A program made the translations under genes and the position numbers. This document shows, in pieces, positions 24,415-33,085 of a DNA stretch of 64,000 nt (its first letter is position 1; each line of letters opens with the position of its first letter). The notes under the pieces are model-generated. The model saw nothing but the letters and a program-made list of their open reading frames with translations. It searched no databases and had not been told where the DNA came from. This stretch comes from Clostridiales bacterium UBA6981. GTDB lineage: Bacteria > Bacillota > Clostridia > Oscillospirales > Oscillospiraceae. The stretch lies in the NCBI GenBank assembly GCA_002450075.1, contig DJYJ01000015.1, positions 24,254 through 88,253 of the forward strand, in the 5' to 3' direction.

Positions 24415-26015
24415 TGAACACAGAGAAGACGATCCCGATCATCATCGGGGTCACCGGACACCGGGCGATCCGGGAGAAAGACCGTCCGGCGCTTACGGCG
24501 GCGGTAAAGGCGGAGCTGGAAAAGCTTCGCGGGCTTTGTTCTCACTCGCCGCTCGTGATGCTGAGCTCTCTCGCGGAGGGCGCCGATCTCCTGTGCGCCG
24601 ACGCGGCGGAGGAGTTGGGTATTCCCCTGATCGCGGTACTTCCCCGGGAGCGGACGGATTACGAGCAGGATTTCAGCCCGGAGGCGCTCGAGCGCTTTGC
24701 CCACCACTGTGAGCGCGCCGGGCAGGTGTTCGTCTCGCCGAGCACAGAACCCCTTCCCCCAGATGGCGTCAGCCGGGCGTATGCGTTTCGGCAGGCCGGG
24801 ATCTATGTGGCGTCCCACTGCCATGTGCTGCTGGCCCTCTGGGACGGAGAGCCGGGGAAGCACGGCTGCGGCACGGCGGAGACGGTGGACTTTGCCCTGA
24901 ACGGTAGTTATGATCCCGCGTCCGGCCTGTCCCCGCGCTTGGGCAGCAACGAGGCCGTGATCCACCTTTACACGCCGCGGGTGGAAAGCACGGAAAAGAC
25001 GGCCGGTGCAGTGGCCGTTCTGGGAAATCAGGATGCCGTTTGGGACATACTCCGCAAAACGGACGACTTCAATCAAAACGCCTCGAAGGTTTCATCAACG
25101 GGGAACTCCCGGCTCCCTGCCGGGCATGACGGCGACCCCGCCCTGAAGAAGATGGAGACGATCAGTCGCATCGCGGGAAAACTCAGCCGACAATATGCCG
25201 GGCGTTATCGGCGCGTGCTTGCCTTGCTCGCTGTGGCCAGCGCCCTGGTTACCTTTGCGTTTTTACTGTACGACGAGGCGCAGGCGATTTGGATGATTCT
25301 TGTCTGCGGAGCGATGCTGCTTGCCGCCTGGGGCTGTCAGCGCTATGCCGTTCGTTCGGACTGTCACCGCCGCTATATCGAATACCGCGCGCTGGCCGAA
25401 GGCTTACGGGTGCAGACCTATCTGGGCTATGCGGGCAGCGGCATCCAGGCCTCCGGGCTGCTGTCCTGGACGCAGCAGGAGGAGACTGCGTGGATCCTGG
25501 ACGCTCTCTGTGCGCTGACGATCGGAAACACACCGAGAGAGGCGCACGATATTCGTTCCTGCTGGGTGGATGCCCAGCGGGAGTACCACCAAAAAGCGGC
25601 AAAGAGCGCGGAAGAAAAGCTCTCTGCCAGTGACCGCACCGTGCGTTTTGCGTTGCTTCTGAGCGTTGGGTTATATCTGCTGGGCGTGGGCTATGAGCTC
25701 CTTTGCGGCGGACTGGTGTTCCGGCCCACTGTCGCGGTAGGGGATGTGGAGCTTTGGCGCACGGTCTTGAAGATCCTGGTGGGGACGATCTCCGCCGTGA
25801 CGCTCTTTGTGGCCAATTTCTACGGACGCCTGTCCCTGCCGCGCACGCTTTCCGACCACCGGAAGATGGAGCGCTTTTACGAAAAAATGTCCTCGGAGAT
25901 CGAAAAGTGCGGACAGACGGATACCGTTCTGACCGTGCTGGCCCGGGAGGAGCTGACCGAAAACGGCAACTGGTGCTCCTATCAGCGGGACAACAAGCCG
26001 GATCTTTCACTTTGA
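24414..26015 (+). CDS. SLOG domain fused to a SLATT/4TM-like membrane domain
   Basis: 533 residues. Residues 1-160 form a Rossmann-like SLOG domain: IIIGVTGHRAI, the SSLAEGADLL motif and GCGTAE, the nucleotide-pocket pattern of the DprA/LOG superfamily. The C-terminal part has four hydrophobic segments (about 268-286, 290-309, 412-432, 450-470); after the second comes RRYIEYRALAEGLRVQTYLGY, typical of SLATT-like effectors. In published comparative genomics, SLOG is predicted to bind nucleotide signals and SLATT/S-4TM to be a membrane-disrupting effector. I infer a signal-gated membrane effector. Last gene of the island, coupled (TGATG) to the LRR receptor gene. Confidence 0.78.
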   Translation: MNTEKTIPIIIGVTGHRAIREKDRPALTAAVKAELEKLRGLCSHSPLVMLSSLAEGADLLCADAAEELGIPLIAVLPRERTDYEQDFSPEALERFAHHCERAGQVFVSPSTEPLPPDGVSRAYAFRQAGIYVASHCHVLLALWDGEPGKHGCGTAETVDFALNGSYDPASGLSPRLGSNEAVIHLYTPRVESTEKTAGAVAVLGNQDAVWDILRKTDDFNQNASKVSSTGNSRLPAGHDGDPALKKMETISRIAGKLSRQYAGRYRRVLALLAVASALVTFAFLLYDEAQAIWMILVCGAMLLAAWGCQRYAVRSDCHRRYIEYRALAEGLRVQTYLGYAGSGIQASGLLSWTQQEETAWILDALCALTIGNTPREAHDIRSCWVDAQREYHQKAAKSAEEKLSASDRTVRFALLLSVGLYLLGVGYELLCGGLVFRPTVAVGDVELWRTVLKILVGTISAVTLFVANFYGRLSLPRTLSDHRKMERFYEKMSSEIEKCGQTDTVLTVLAREELTENGNWCSYQRDNKPDLSL

Positions 26016-26264
26016 AGAGAGCAGACCGAACCGCGCAGGTATTTGTCATTCGCAACATTTGGGATCACGATCTCATCATCGTCGCAAAGACTATACGACA
26101 GCGAGTTTCTCTTTCCTGAAATATCTCTCGGAAAGAGAGTACGACCATGCTTCGGCAGGATATTTGGAAGATAATCATCACGACGATTTTTCGCTTCCAA
26201 GAGGTCACCGGTGAACTCAGCCCGCGGGACAATATCATAATATTTCTTGTATTTACAAAATGTA
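26016..26264. other. non-coding end of the island
   Basis: No gene seen. It contains a small hairpin (CTCTTTCC 26109-26116 with GGAAAGAG 26130-26137) and AT-rich DNA. No att site or direct repeat matching the other end of the island was found by eye. Confidence 0.5.
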
Positions 26265-26294
26265 TGAGGGCAGGAGCCGCAACTCCTGCCCTCA
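26265..26294. terminator. terminator between the island and guaA
   Basis: Perfect 12-base stem TGAGGGCAGGAG/CTCCTGCCCTCA, 6-base loop. It serves guaA on the minus strand and possibly the island on the plus strand. Confidence 0.8.
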
Positions 26295-26321
26295 CTGTTT
26301 CCTTCATCATCATGTGTCTGG

Positions 26322-27857
26322 TCATTCGTATTCCACCGTGGCCGGCGGCTTCGAGGTGATGTCATAGAGCACACGGTTGACGCCCTTTACCTCGTTGACG
26401 ATCCGCACGGACACTCGGTCGAGCAGTTCCCAGGGCAGGCGCGTAAAGTCGGCGGTCATAAAATCCGAGGTCTGCACGCTGCGCAATGCCACGGCATGAT
26501 CGTAACTGCGCCCGTCGCCCATAACGCCGACGGAACGCAGATTCGTCAGTACCGCGAAATACTGGTCGGCTGTCTGATCCAGTCCGGCCTTTGCCATCTC
26601 CTCCCGGAAGATAGCGTCGGCCTCGCGCAGCAGAGCGAGCTTTTCCGCCGTCACCTCACCGATCACGCGGATGGCAAGGCCTGGCCCGGGGAAGGGCTGG
26701 CGCGAGACCAGGCTCTCCGGGAGCCCCAGCTCCCGCCCCAGCTGGCGCACCTCGTCCTTGAAGAGCAGACGCAGCGGCTCGAGGATCTCCTTGAAATCCA
26801 CATAGTCCGGAAGCCCGCCCACATTGTGGTGGCTCTTGATGACGGCGGATTCGCCGAGGCCGGATTCGATCACGTCGGGGTAGATCGTCCCCTGGGCCAG
26901 ATAGTCCACCGCGCCGATCGATTTTGCTTCCGCCTCGAAGACGCGGATGAATTCCTCCCCGATGATGTGGCGCTTTTCTTCCGGCTCCCGCACGCCGCGC
27001 AGGCGCGCCAGAAAGCGATCGGAAGCATCGACGCGGCGGAAGTTCAAAGCGTGCGGGGCAAAAACGGTCTCCACCTCGTCGCCTTCGTTTTTGCGGAGCA
27101 GGCCGTGGTCGACAAAGACGCAGGTAAGCTGGCTGCCGATGGCCTCACTCAGAAGCGCGGCCAGCACCGAGGAATCCACGCCGCCGGAGAGCGCCAGCAG
27201 CACGCGGCCCTTGCCGACGCGTCTGCGAAGCTCGTCTACGCTGCGGCGCTTGAAATCCGCCATGGTCCAGTCGCCGTGCGTCCCGCAGACGCGGTACAGG
27301 AAATTGCGCAGCATCTCCCGCCCGAAGGCCGTGTGATCGACCTCCGGATGAAACTGCACGCCATAGAAACCCCGCTCCTCATCACAGATCGCGGCGGTGG
27401 GACAGGCCGCGGAATGTGCGGCAAGACGGAAGCCCTCCGGTACCCTGGTCATGTAGTCCCCGTGGCTCATCCAGGTAACGCTCTGCTCGGGCAGATCCCG
27501 GAACAGCGCGCAGGTCGGATCGAAAAATGTTTCGGTCTTGCCGTACTCACGGGCGGAAGCATCCTCCGCTGCGGTGACCAGCCCGCCGAGAGACTGCGCC
27601 AGCAGCTGGCAGCCGTAGCAGATGCCGAGGATCGGCACGCCAAGTTCAAAAACGCCGGGGTCTGGCCTGGGCGAATCGGCGAGATACACGCTGTGCGGCC
27701 CGCCGGTGAAGATGATACCGACGGGAGAAAAGCGGCGGATCTCGTCCAGGGACATGTTGTGCGGGTGCAGCTCGCAGTACACATGCTGCTCGCGCACGCG
27801 CCGGGCGATCAGCTGGTTATACTGGCCGCCGAAATCAAGGATCAGGATTTTCTCCAT
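26322..27857 (-). CDS. guaA: GMP synthase (glutamine-hydrolysing)
   Basis: 511 residues, full length. It converts XMP, ATP and glutamine to GMP. The N-terminal class I amidotransferase has the nucleophile in GICYGCQLL and the later H/E pair (VQFHPEVDH). The ATP-pyrophosphatase domain has the P-loop [12 protein letters not shown], and the C-terminal dimerisation domain ends [13 protein letters not shown] as expected. GGAGG precedes ATG 27857; only 3 bases separate it from the pyrG stop, so the two form an operon, uniting the last steps of GTP and CTP synthesis. Confidence 0.96.
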   Translation of the reverse strand: MEKILILDFGGQYNQLIARRVREQHVYCELHPHNMSLDEIRRFSPVGIIFTGGPHSVYLADSPRPDPGVFELGVPILGICYGCQLLAQSLGGLVTAAEDASAREYGKTETFFDPTCALFRDLPEQSVTWMSHGDYMTRVPEGFRLAAHSAACPTAAICDEERGFYGVQFHPEVDHTAFGREMLRNFLYRVCGTHGDWTMADFKRRSVDELRRRVGKGRVLLALSGGVDSSVLAALLSEAIGSQLTCVFVDHGLLRKNEGDEVETVFAPHALNFRRVDASDRFLARLRGVREPEEKRHIIGEEFIRVFEAEAKSIGAVDYLAQGTIYPDVIESGLGESAVIKSHHNVGGLPDYVDFKEILEPLRLLFKDEVRQLGRELGLPESLVSRQPFPGPGLAIRVIGEVTAEKLALLREADAIFREEMAKAGLDQTADQYFAVLTNLRSVGVMGDGRSYDHAVALRSVQTSDFMTADFTRLPWELLDRVSVRIVNEVKGVNRVLYDITSKPPATVEYE

Positions 27858-27860
27858 GCA

Positions 27861-29456
27861 TTACTCCTCCAGAGAAGCGGAAATCAGCCCCACAAACAGG
27901 GGGTGCGGGTGATTGGGCCGGCTCTTGAATTCCGGGTGGAACTGCACGCCGACAAAAAAGCGCTTCTCACTCAGCTCCACCGCTTCCACGATATACCCGT
28001 CCGGCGACTGGCCGCAGAGACAAAGCCCCTTGTCCTGCAAAAGCTCGCGATAGTCGTTGTTGAACTCATAGCGGTGGCGGTGACGTTCGCGGATCTCCTC
28101 CGAGCCGTAGCAGCGGCGCATGACAGAGCCCGCCGCGATACGGCAGGGATAAGCGCCGAGCCGCAGTGTGCCGCCCTTGCTGACAGTTTCATCCTGATCG
28201 GGCAAAAAGTCAATGACTTTGTGCGGCGAGGAGGGGTCAAATTCTCCCGAAGTCGCGTCTGTGAGGCCGCAGACATGCCGCGCAAACTCGATCACAGCCA
28301 CCTGCATGCCGAGACAGATGCCGAGATACGGGATGTCGTGTTCCCGGGCGTAGCGCGCCGTCACGACCATGCCCTCCACGCCCCGGTCTCCGAAGCCGCC
28401 GGGGACGATGATGCCATCGCAGCCGGCAAGCGTTTCGGCCACAGTTCCTTCCGTAACGGTCTCACTGTCGATCCAGCGGATCTCCACCCGGGCATTGCAG
28501 GCATACCCGGCGTGCCGCAGCGCCTCGGCCACGGAGAGATAGGCGTCGTGCAGCTGCACATATTTCCCCACAAGCCCGATCGTTACCCGGTACTGAAGCG
28601 ATTTGATCCGCGCGACCATCTCCCGCCATTCATCCAGCTGCGGCGGGCGCGTCCAGAGGCCCAGCTCACGGCAGACGATCAGCGAAAAGTCCTCGTCCTC
28701 CAGCATCAGCGGCGCCTCATAGAGCGTCGGCAGCGTGCGGTTTTCGATGACACAGTCGGGCTTTACGTTGCAGAACATGGCGATCTTGCGGAAGATCTCT
28801 TCCTCCAGCGGCTCGTCGCAGCGCAGCACGATGATATCCGGCGAGATGCCCATGCCCTGCAGTTCCTTGACGGAGTGCTGCGTGGGCTTGGTCTTGTGCT
28901 CGTCGCTTCCGCGCAGAAAAGGGACAAGCGTCACATGGATAAAGAGCGTGTTCTCCTTTCCCTGCTCGAGACTGACCTGCCGGGCCGCCTCCAGGAAAGG
29001 CTGACTTTCAATGTCGCCGGTGGTGCCGCCGATCTCGGTGATGACCACGTCGGCGTTTGTCTCCGCTCCCACATGGTAGATAAAGTCCTTGATCTCCTGT
29101 GTGATGTGAGGGATGATCTGCACGGTCTGTCCGAGGTACTCGCCGCGCCGCTCCTTGTTCAACACGTTCCAGTAGACCTTGCCGGTGGTAAGGTTGGAAT
29201 AGCGGTTTAAGTCCTCATTGATAAAGCGCTCGTAATGCCCCAGATCCAGATCCGTCTCGCTGCCGTCCTCGGTCACATAGACCTCGCCGTGCTGATAGGG
29301 GCTCATGGTGCCGGGGTCAACGTTGATATAAGGGTCGAGCTTCTGCGCCGCCACCTTTAAGCCGCGCGCCTTCAAAAGCCTTCCGAGGGAGGCCGCCGTG
29401 ATCCCTTTGCCCAGCCCGGATACAACGCCGCCGGTCACAAACACATATTTTGTCAT
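27861..29456 (-). CDS. pyrG: CTP synthase
   Basis: 531 residues. It aminates UTP to CTP with glutamine. The N-terminal synthetase domain starts [16 protein letters not shown] (P-loop), and the C-terminal amidotransferase has the nucleophile in GICLGMQ and VQFHPEF. ATG 29456 follows GAGGTG by 6 bases; an upstream GTG at 29465 lies within the ribosome site and is rejected. It is transcribed from its own promoter through a leader with a terminator-like hairpin, and is followed by guaA 3 bases later. Confidence 0.96.
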   Translation of the reverse strand: MTKYVFVTGGVVSGLGKGITAASLGRLLKARGLKVAAQKLDPYINVDPGTMSPYQHGEVYVTEDGSETDLDLGHYERFINEDLNRYSNLTTGKVYWNVLNKERRGEYLGQTVQIIPHITQEIKDFIYHVGAETNADVVITEIGGTTGDIESQPFLEAARQVSLEQGKENTLFIHVTLVPFLRGSDEHKTKPTQHSVKELQGMGISPDIIVLRCDEPLEEEIFRKIAMFCNVKPDCVIENRTLPTLYEAPLMLEDEDFSLIVCRELGLWTRPPQLDEWREMVARIKSLQYRVTIGLVGKYVQLHDAYLSVAEALRHAGYACNARVEIRWIDSETVTEGTVAETLAGCDGIIVPGGFGDRGVEGMVVTARYAREHDIPYLGICLGMQVAVIEFARHVCGLTDATSGEFDPSSPHKVIDFLPDQDETVSKGGTLRLGAYPCRIAAGSVMRRCYGSEEIRERHRHRYEFNNDYRELLQDKGLCLCGQSPDGYIVEAVELSEKRFFVGVQFHPEFKSRPNHPHPLFVGLISASLEE

Positions 29457-29470
29457 GGCTAACACCTCAC

Positions 29471-29528
29471 AAAAAAATTCTTCGATGCCTTAAAGGGGCA
29501 CTTGCCCCCTGACATCGAAGAATTTTTT
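29471..29528 (-). promoter_or_regulatory. pyrG leader hairpin (candidate attenuator)
   Basis: On the minus strand: arm AAATTCTTCGATG, an inner GGGGC/GCCCC hairpin, then CATCGAAGAATTTTTTT immediately before the GAGGTG ribosome site. An intrinsic-terminator shape directly before the start codon suggests attenuation. pyrG attenuation by UTP/CTP-dependent reiterative transcription is known in Bacillus, but the 5' GGGC of that mechanism is not evident here. Confidence 0.7.
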
Positions 29529-29549
29529 GTTGTTATTCAAGACACATAC

Positions 29550-29578
29550 AGGATAGCAGAACACAAAATGCCTGTCAA
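29550..29578 (-). promoter_or_regulatory. pyrG promoter
   Basis: Minus strand TTGACA (29578-29573), 17-base spacer, TATCCT (29555-29550), leading into the leader hairpin. Confidence 0.8.
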
Positions 29579-29644
29579 GAAAGCAGTTTTTCAGCAATAG
29601 GGATCCCGTATGAAACAGCATACGAAGCGCGTATGAAAAGCCCC

Positions 29645-30595
29645 TTACAGATACTTGGTATCCTCCGGCGGGAAGTATTCCCGCTCCGGCATGATATAGG
29701 GCTGGGTGCCGCGGCGCTCCTCCTCCATGCAGTCCTGTACAAAGTTTATGAATTCCTGCTGGAGCTCGCTCTGCCGGTCGTTGCGCTTCCAGACCAGAGC
29801 GTATTCCACCTGGCGGGCGCTTTCCGTGATGATCTTCGTTACGATCAGATCGCTGACGTTATAGGTGGTCATCGGGTAAATGCAGATCCCGGCGTTCTGC
29901 TCGGCGAGTGCGACAGCGTCGATATAGTGGGAGAGGTCGCCTGCGATGGTCGGCTCTTCGCCCAATTCCTCAAACCAGGCGCGGATGGAGTCGAGACGGG
30001 AGCGGCGGCTGGGGATATACAGCGGCTGACCGACCAGCTTGCGCAGCGGCAGGAACTGCCCCTCTTCCGCTGCGAGGGGATGATCCTTGGACATCATGGC
30101 GACCCACGGCTCGCGCCCGACGGAGAAGCCGTCGAGCTGTTCGGCATTATAGGGAGTGGCCACCAACGCAAGATCCGCCAAGCCCCGCTGCACCCGCTCC
30201 ATGACCTCGTCACCGCTGCCGTTCCAGAGGTGGATCGCCACGCGCGGGAACTCGGAGCGGAAGCCCGCGATCCAGCGGGAGAGCAGAAACGGAGCGCGGC
30301 CTTCCACCAGGCTGATGTTCAGATCGCCGGAGAGCCCCTCCATGGACATGAGCTCCTGCTGGGTCTGATCCGAGAGCTCCAGGATCTGACGCGCGCGGCG
30401 GTACAGATACGTGCCCGCGTCCGTGATCGTCAGATGTCGCTTGCCCCGGATGAAAAGCTGCACGCCCAGCTCCTCCTCCAGGCCCTTGATCTGCGCGGAG
30501 AGCGGTGGCTGGCTCATGTTCAGCCGCTCGGCCGCCCGGGTGATGTTCAGTTCCTCCGCCACAATGACGAAATAGTGCAGCGCGCGCAGATCCAT
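29645..30595 (-). CDS. LysR-family transcriptional regulator
   Basis: 316 residues. The N-terminal winged helix (MDLRALHYFVIVAEELNITR, AAERLNMSQPPLSAQIKGLE) is classic LysR, followed by a two-lobe effector-binding domain (LNISLVEGRAPFLLS, IYPMTTYNVSDL). Such regulators respond to small metabolites. It sits between asnB and pyrG on the same strand, 64 bases after asnB with no clear terminator between, so partial read-through from asnB is possible. Co-location suggests control of nitrogen or nucleotide genes, but no target site could be identified. Confidence 0.88.
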   Translation of the reverse strand: MDLRALHYFVIVAEELNITRAAERLNMSQPPLSAQIKGLEEELGVQLFIRGKRHLTITDAGTYLYRRARQILELSDQTQQELMSMEGLSGDLNISLVEGRAPFLLSRWIAGFRSEFPRVAIHLWNGSGDEVMERVQRGLADLALVATPYNAEQLDGFSVGREPWVAMMSKDHPLAAEEGQFLPLRKLVGQPLYIPSRRSRLDSIRAWFEELGEEPTIAGDLSHYIDAVALAEQNAGICIYPMTTYNVSDLIVTKIITESARQVEYALVWKRNDRQSELQQEFINFVQDCMEEERRGTQPYIMPEREYFPPEDTKYL

Positions 30596-30659
30596 TTCAT
30601 CCGCCTCTTTCTTTTTTGAATGATGAAAGTATACACAAAACAGCCTTTTCCTTCAAGGG

Positions 30660-32243
30660 TTAATCGCCGCTTTTCCCATAGTTGGAGAGCACTCTGGCGG
30701 AGGGATCGTCCACCTTACAGCCTTCCCATTCCGGGTTTGGCATCCAAAAGCCGGCGATCATTTCAGATTGCCCGGGATAATATTTCTCGAAAAGTTCCCG
30801 ATACAGCAGACTCTCCTTGGTAAAGGGAGGACAATATGCGTACTGACGGCAGCCGGCCCGGAACGCTTCGTCGGTATAGACGGTCTCGGCATAGGCTTTC
30901 AGCTCGTCCACCATGGAATGACCGACTGCGTCGGAAAAAGCCGCCTTTTGCCGCCAGAGGATCTCGTCGGGGAGAATATGGTCGTTTTCAAAGGCGTGGC
31001 GCAGCAGATACTTTCCCATGCCGTAGCGGTTGAGCTTCAGCTCCGGATCGATCCGCATCACATAGCGCACAAAGTCCAGATCCCCAAAGGGGACGCGCGC
31101 CTCCAGAGAGTTCACGGAAATGCAGCGGTCCGCCCGCAGCACGTCGTACATATGCAGCTCATCGATCCGCTTTTTGCTCTCCCGCTGAAAGGCCTCGGCG
31201 GAGGGGGCAAAGTCCGTATACTTATAGCCGAACAGCTCGTCGGAGATCTCCCCGGTCATCAGCACACGTACATCCGTGGTCTCATGAATGGCCTTGCAGC
31301 AGAGATACATGCCGAGGCTTGCGCGGATCGTCGTGATGTCCCAGGTGCCGAGCAACAGGATCACTTCCTCCAGTGCGGAGAGCACATCCTCTTTTGTCAT
31401 ATGAAAAGCCGTGTGCTCCGCGCCGATATAATCCGCCGCGATCCGGGCGTACTTCAGATCGATGGGGTCGAGGTCCATGCCGATGGCAAAGGTCCTGATC
31501 TTCCGCCCCAAAAGCTTTGACGAGATCGCACACACCAGGCTGGAGTCCAGCCCGCCGGAGAGCAGGAAGCCCAGCGGTGCGTCCGCGTCCAGACGCTTTT
31601 CCACCCCGGCGATCAGCTTTTCCCGGATGTTTTTGCAGACGGTCTCCAGATCGTCGGAGGAACAGCGGGAAACCGTCGTCAGATCGGCATAGCGGATGAA
31701 ACGCTCGCCGTCGTAATAGTGTCCCGGCGGGAAAGGGAGGATACGCGTGCAAAGTCCCTCCAGGTTTTGCGCCTCACTGGCAAAGGCGATGCTCCCGTCG
31801 GAGAAATAGCCGTAATAAAGCGGCCGGATCCCGATGGGATCCCGTGCGGCGATCAGCCGTCCGCTCTCCCCGTCGTACAGGATCAGGGCAAATTCCGCGT
31901 CCAGCTTATTAAACATGCCAAGCCCGTATTCCTCATACAGTGGCAGCAGCAGCTCACAGTCGGAATTGCCGGCAAAGGAATAGCCCTTCGCCTCGAGCTC
32001 GCGCCTTTTGGCCCGCCATCCGTAAAGCTCGCCGTTGCACACCAGCTTGTTTTTCCCGCGGGAGAAGGGCTGCATGCCCCGCTCGTCGAGCCCCATGATG
32101 GAGAGACGGTGAAAGCAGAGCAGTCCCGTCCCGACCGGCTCGAGCCTGGTATCGTCCGGCCCGCGTGATTTCGTACGGTCAAAGTAAGGGCGGATCGCCT
32201 CCGCGGAGTAAAGACCCGACAAAAAACCCATAATACAACACAT
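30660..32243 (-). CDS. asnB: asparagine synthase (glutamine-hydrolysing)
   Basis: 527 residues. Class II amidotransferase: the nucleophile Cys2 follows the initiator (MCCIMGF), then RGPDD, HRLSIMG, the glutaminase NGELYG motif, and in the synthetase domain the P-loop FLLSGGLDSSLV. It makes asparagine from aspartate, glutamine and ATP. GGAGG lies close before ATG 32243. A T-box leader lies directly upstream. The C-terminus (EFWMPNPEWEGCKVDDPSA region) fits the usual AsnB ending. Confidence 0.94.
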   Translation of the reverse strand: MCCIMGFLSGLYSAEAIRPYFDRTKSRGPDDTRLEPVGTGLLCFHRLSIMGLDERGMQPFSRGKNKLVCNGELYGWRAKRRELEAKGYSFAGNSDCELLLPLYEEYGLGMFNKLDAEFALILYDGESGRLIAARDPIGIRPLYYGYFSDGSIAFASEAQNLEGLCTRILPFPPGHYYDGERFIRYADLTTVSRCSSDDLETVCKNIREKLIAGVEKRLDADAPLGFLLSGGLDSSLVCAISSKLLGRKIRTFAIGMDLDPIDLKYARIAADYIGAEHTAFHMTKEDVLSALEEVILLLGTWDITTIRASLGMYLCCKAIHETTDVRVLMTGEISDELFGYKYTDFAPSAEAFQRESKKRIDELHMYDVLRADRCISVNSLEARVPFGDLDFVRYVMRIDPELKLNRYGMGKYLLRHAFENDHILPDEILWRQKAAFSDAVGHSMVDELKAYAETVYTDEAFRAGCRQYAYCPPFTKESLLYRELFEKYYPGQSEMIAGFWMPNPEWEGCKVDDPSARVLSNYGKSGD

Positions 32244-32257
32244 GAAAAAGCACCTCC

Positions 32258-32500
32258 GGATAGTATTGCAGCCTGTCCTACCAAAAGGACGGACAGCTGC
32301 GTATCCGTGGTGCCACCTTTCTTACCGCCGAAGCGATCACTCGTCGGAGCCAATCAGCTCCCAGCTCTTTAACGCAGCGCTTACGGCTTCCCTAATAGAA
32401 TTCTCGTTCAGGTCGCGGCTCCGAAGGGTTACCTGTCAAAGACGCTTGCACCGGGCTTCCACCGTCCCCGGCTCGCTGCGGCAGTTTTTCTTTGCGGCAT
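32258..32500 (-). promoter_or_regulatory. T-box riboswitch, consistent with tRNA-Asn
   Basis: Minus-strand leader of asnB. The T-box antiterminator sequence AAAGGTGGCACCACGG lies at 32317-32305 and just before it. Its bulge reads UGGC, pairing with an acceptor end GCCA, i.e. discriminator G as in tRNA-Asn. The Stem I region contains AGCGAGCC, the GGTGGAAGCCCGG apical segment and an AAC triplet (32408-32406) where the specifier should lie. The competing 3' stem (GGATA..GCAGC..GTCC with GGAC..GCTGC..TATCC) ends next to the ribosome site and has no U-run. Confidence 0.85.
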
Positions 32501-32523
32501 GTCTTCATCTCAGCCATTGATGC

Positions 32524-32557
32524 AGGGGATCCCTCTGAGTGCTTGAAGGGATCCCCT
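32524..32557. repeat. hairpin upstream of the T-box
   Basis: Perfect arms AGGGGATCCCT and AGGGATCCCCT around a 12-base loop. T-richness follows only on the plus strand. It separates the micro-ORFs from the T-box leader on the minus strand. Confidence 0.7.
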
Positions 32558-32596
32558 TTAATCTATTAAAAATGTTTAATTCGGGAGTTTTACAGT

Positions 32597-32662
32597 TCAG
32601 CGGCCTTCCCGATGAGAAAAGCTCTTGTAGTACTCCTTGAACAGTTCGGACATTTTTTTCAT
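32597..32662 (-). CDS. micro-ORF 2 (21 residues)
   Basis: ATG at 32662 with AAGGAG 9 bases upstream; 21 codons, amphipathic and helical-looking, ending SFSHREGR. It is a paralogue of the micro-ORF 61 bases upstream: both begin MKK and end in SFSHREG with an acidic/Lys helix between. Below normal annotation cut-offs. It lies upstream of the asnB T-box on the same strand. Function unknown; a leader peptide, small regulatory peptide or toxin-like peptide could be considered. It has no Asn codons, so it is not an Asn-starvation leader. Confidence 0.5.
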   Translation of the reverse strand: MKKMSELFKEYYKSFSHREGR

Positions 32663-32722
32663 GACAGACACTCCTTTTCATTTTTAAGATGATGTTTTCT
32701 TCCCATTTGAACATGGACCGGA

Positions 32723-32785
32723 TCAGCCCTCGCGGTGAGAGAAGCTTTCATATAATTCTTCCACCAGCTTTTCAATCTTCTTCAT
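32723..32785 (-). CDS. micro-ORF 1 (20 residues)
   Basis: ATG at 32785 with GAGGCG 7 bases upstream; 20 codons, MKK start, acidic amphipathic helix, ending SFSHREG. The shared ending with micro-ORF 2, plus a ribosome site before each, argues that both are translated. Codon differences at matching positions suggest selection on the peptide, although the sample is tiny. It lies between the divergent amt and asnB transcription units. Confidence 0.5.
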   Translation of the reverse strand: MKKIEKLVEELYESFSHREG

Positions 32786-32984
32786 GGGATTCGCCTCTTT
32801 TCATTTTGGATTGTTGTCTGTTTCCCGGGGACGATTGAAGCATAGCACAGGAGAAAAGAAAAATAAAATACATATAATATGGCCATTATCATATGATTTC
32901 CGTATCAATTCTGTGGCGCACGATCAGCGCAAAATCATAGGCTTTCCCTCTTCCTTTTCCTCTGAAATCTGTATATCGGAAGCC

Positions 32985-33013
32985 TTGACTTCTGTATTTT
33001 CGGCAAGTATAAT
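32985..33013 (+). promoter_or_regulatory. amt promoter
   Basis: TTGACT 32985-32990, 17-base spacer, perfect TATAAT 33008-33013. Confidence 0.9.
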
Positions 33014-33027
33014 CACCGACATATTGG

Positions 33028-33076
33028 ACGGCAAAGACGCCGCACGTTGGGTGCAGAGGTCTTTGCCGCCTTTTTT
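33028..33076 (+). promoter_or_regulatory. amt leader attenuator
   Basis: ACGGCAAAGAC pairs with GTCTTTGCCG, with an inner GCAC/GTGC hairpin, then CCTTTTTT just before GGAGG. An intrinsic terminator between promoter and ribosome site implies regulated antitermination. The factor is unknown; ANTAR-type proteins act on nitrogen genes in clostridia, but the hexaloop consensus was not clearly seen. Confidence 0.75.
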
Positions 33077-33085
33077 GGAGGTGTC

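Noticed and set aside
12492..26015. Island as a prophage or integrative element
   Set aside because: No integrase, structural phage gene, tRNA target or flanking direct repeats were seen.
26496..29210. 904-codon plus-strand frame opposite guaA and pyrG
   Set aside because: Low-complexity His/Arg/Ala-rich antisense of two certain genes.
32524..32557. Hairpin as terminator for the micro-ORFs
   Set aside because: On their strand (minus) no T-run follows the stem.
33047..33085. Upstream start for amt at 33047
   Set aside because: The TTG lies inside the attenuator hairpin, before the ribosome site.
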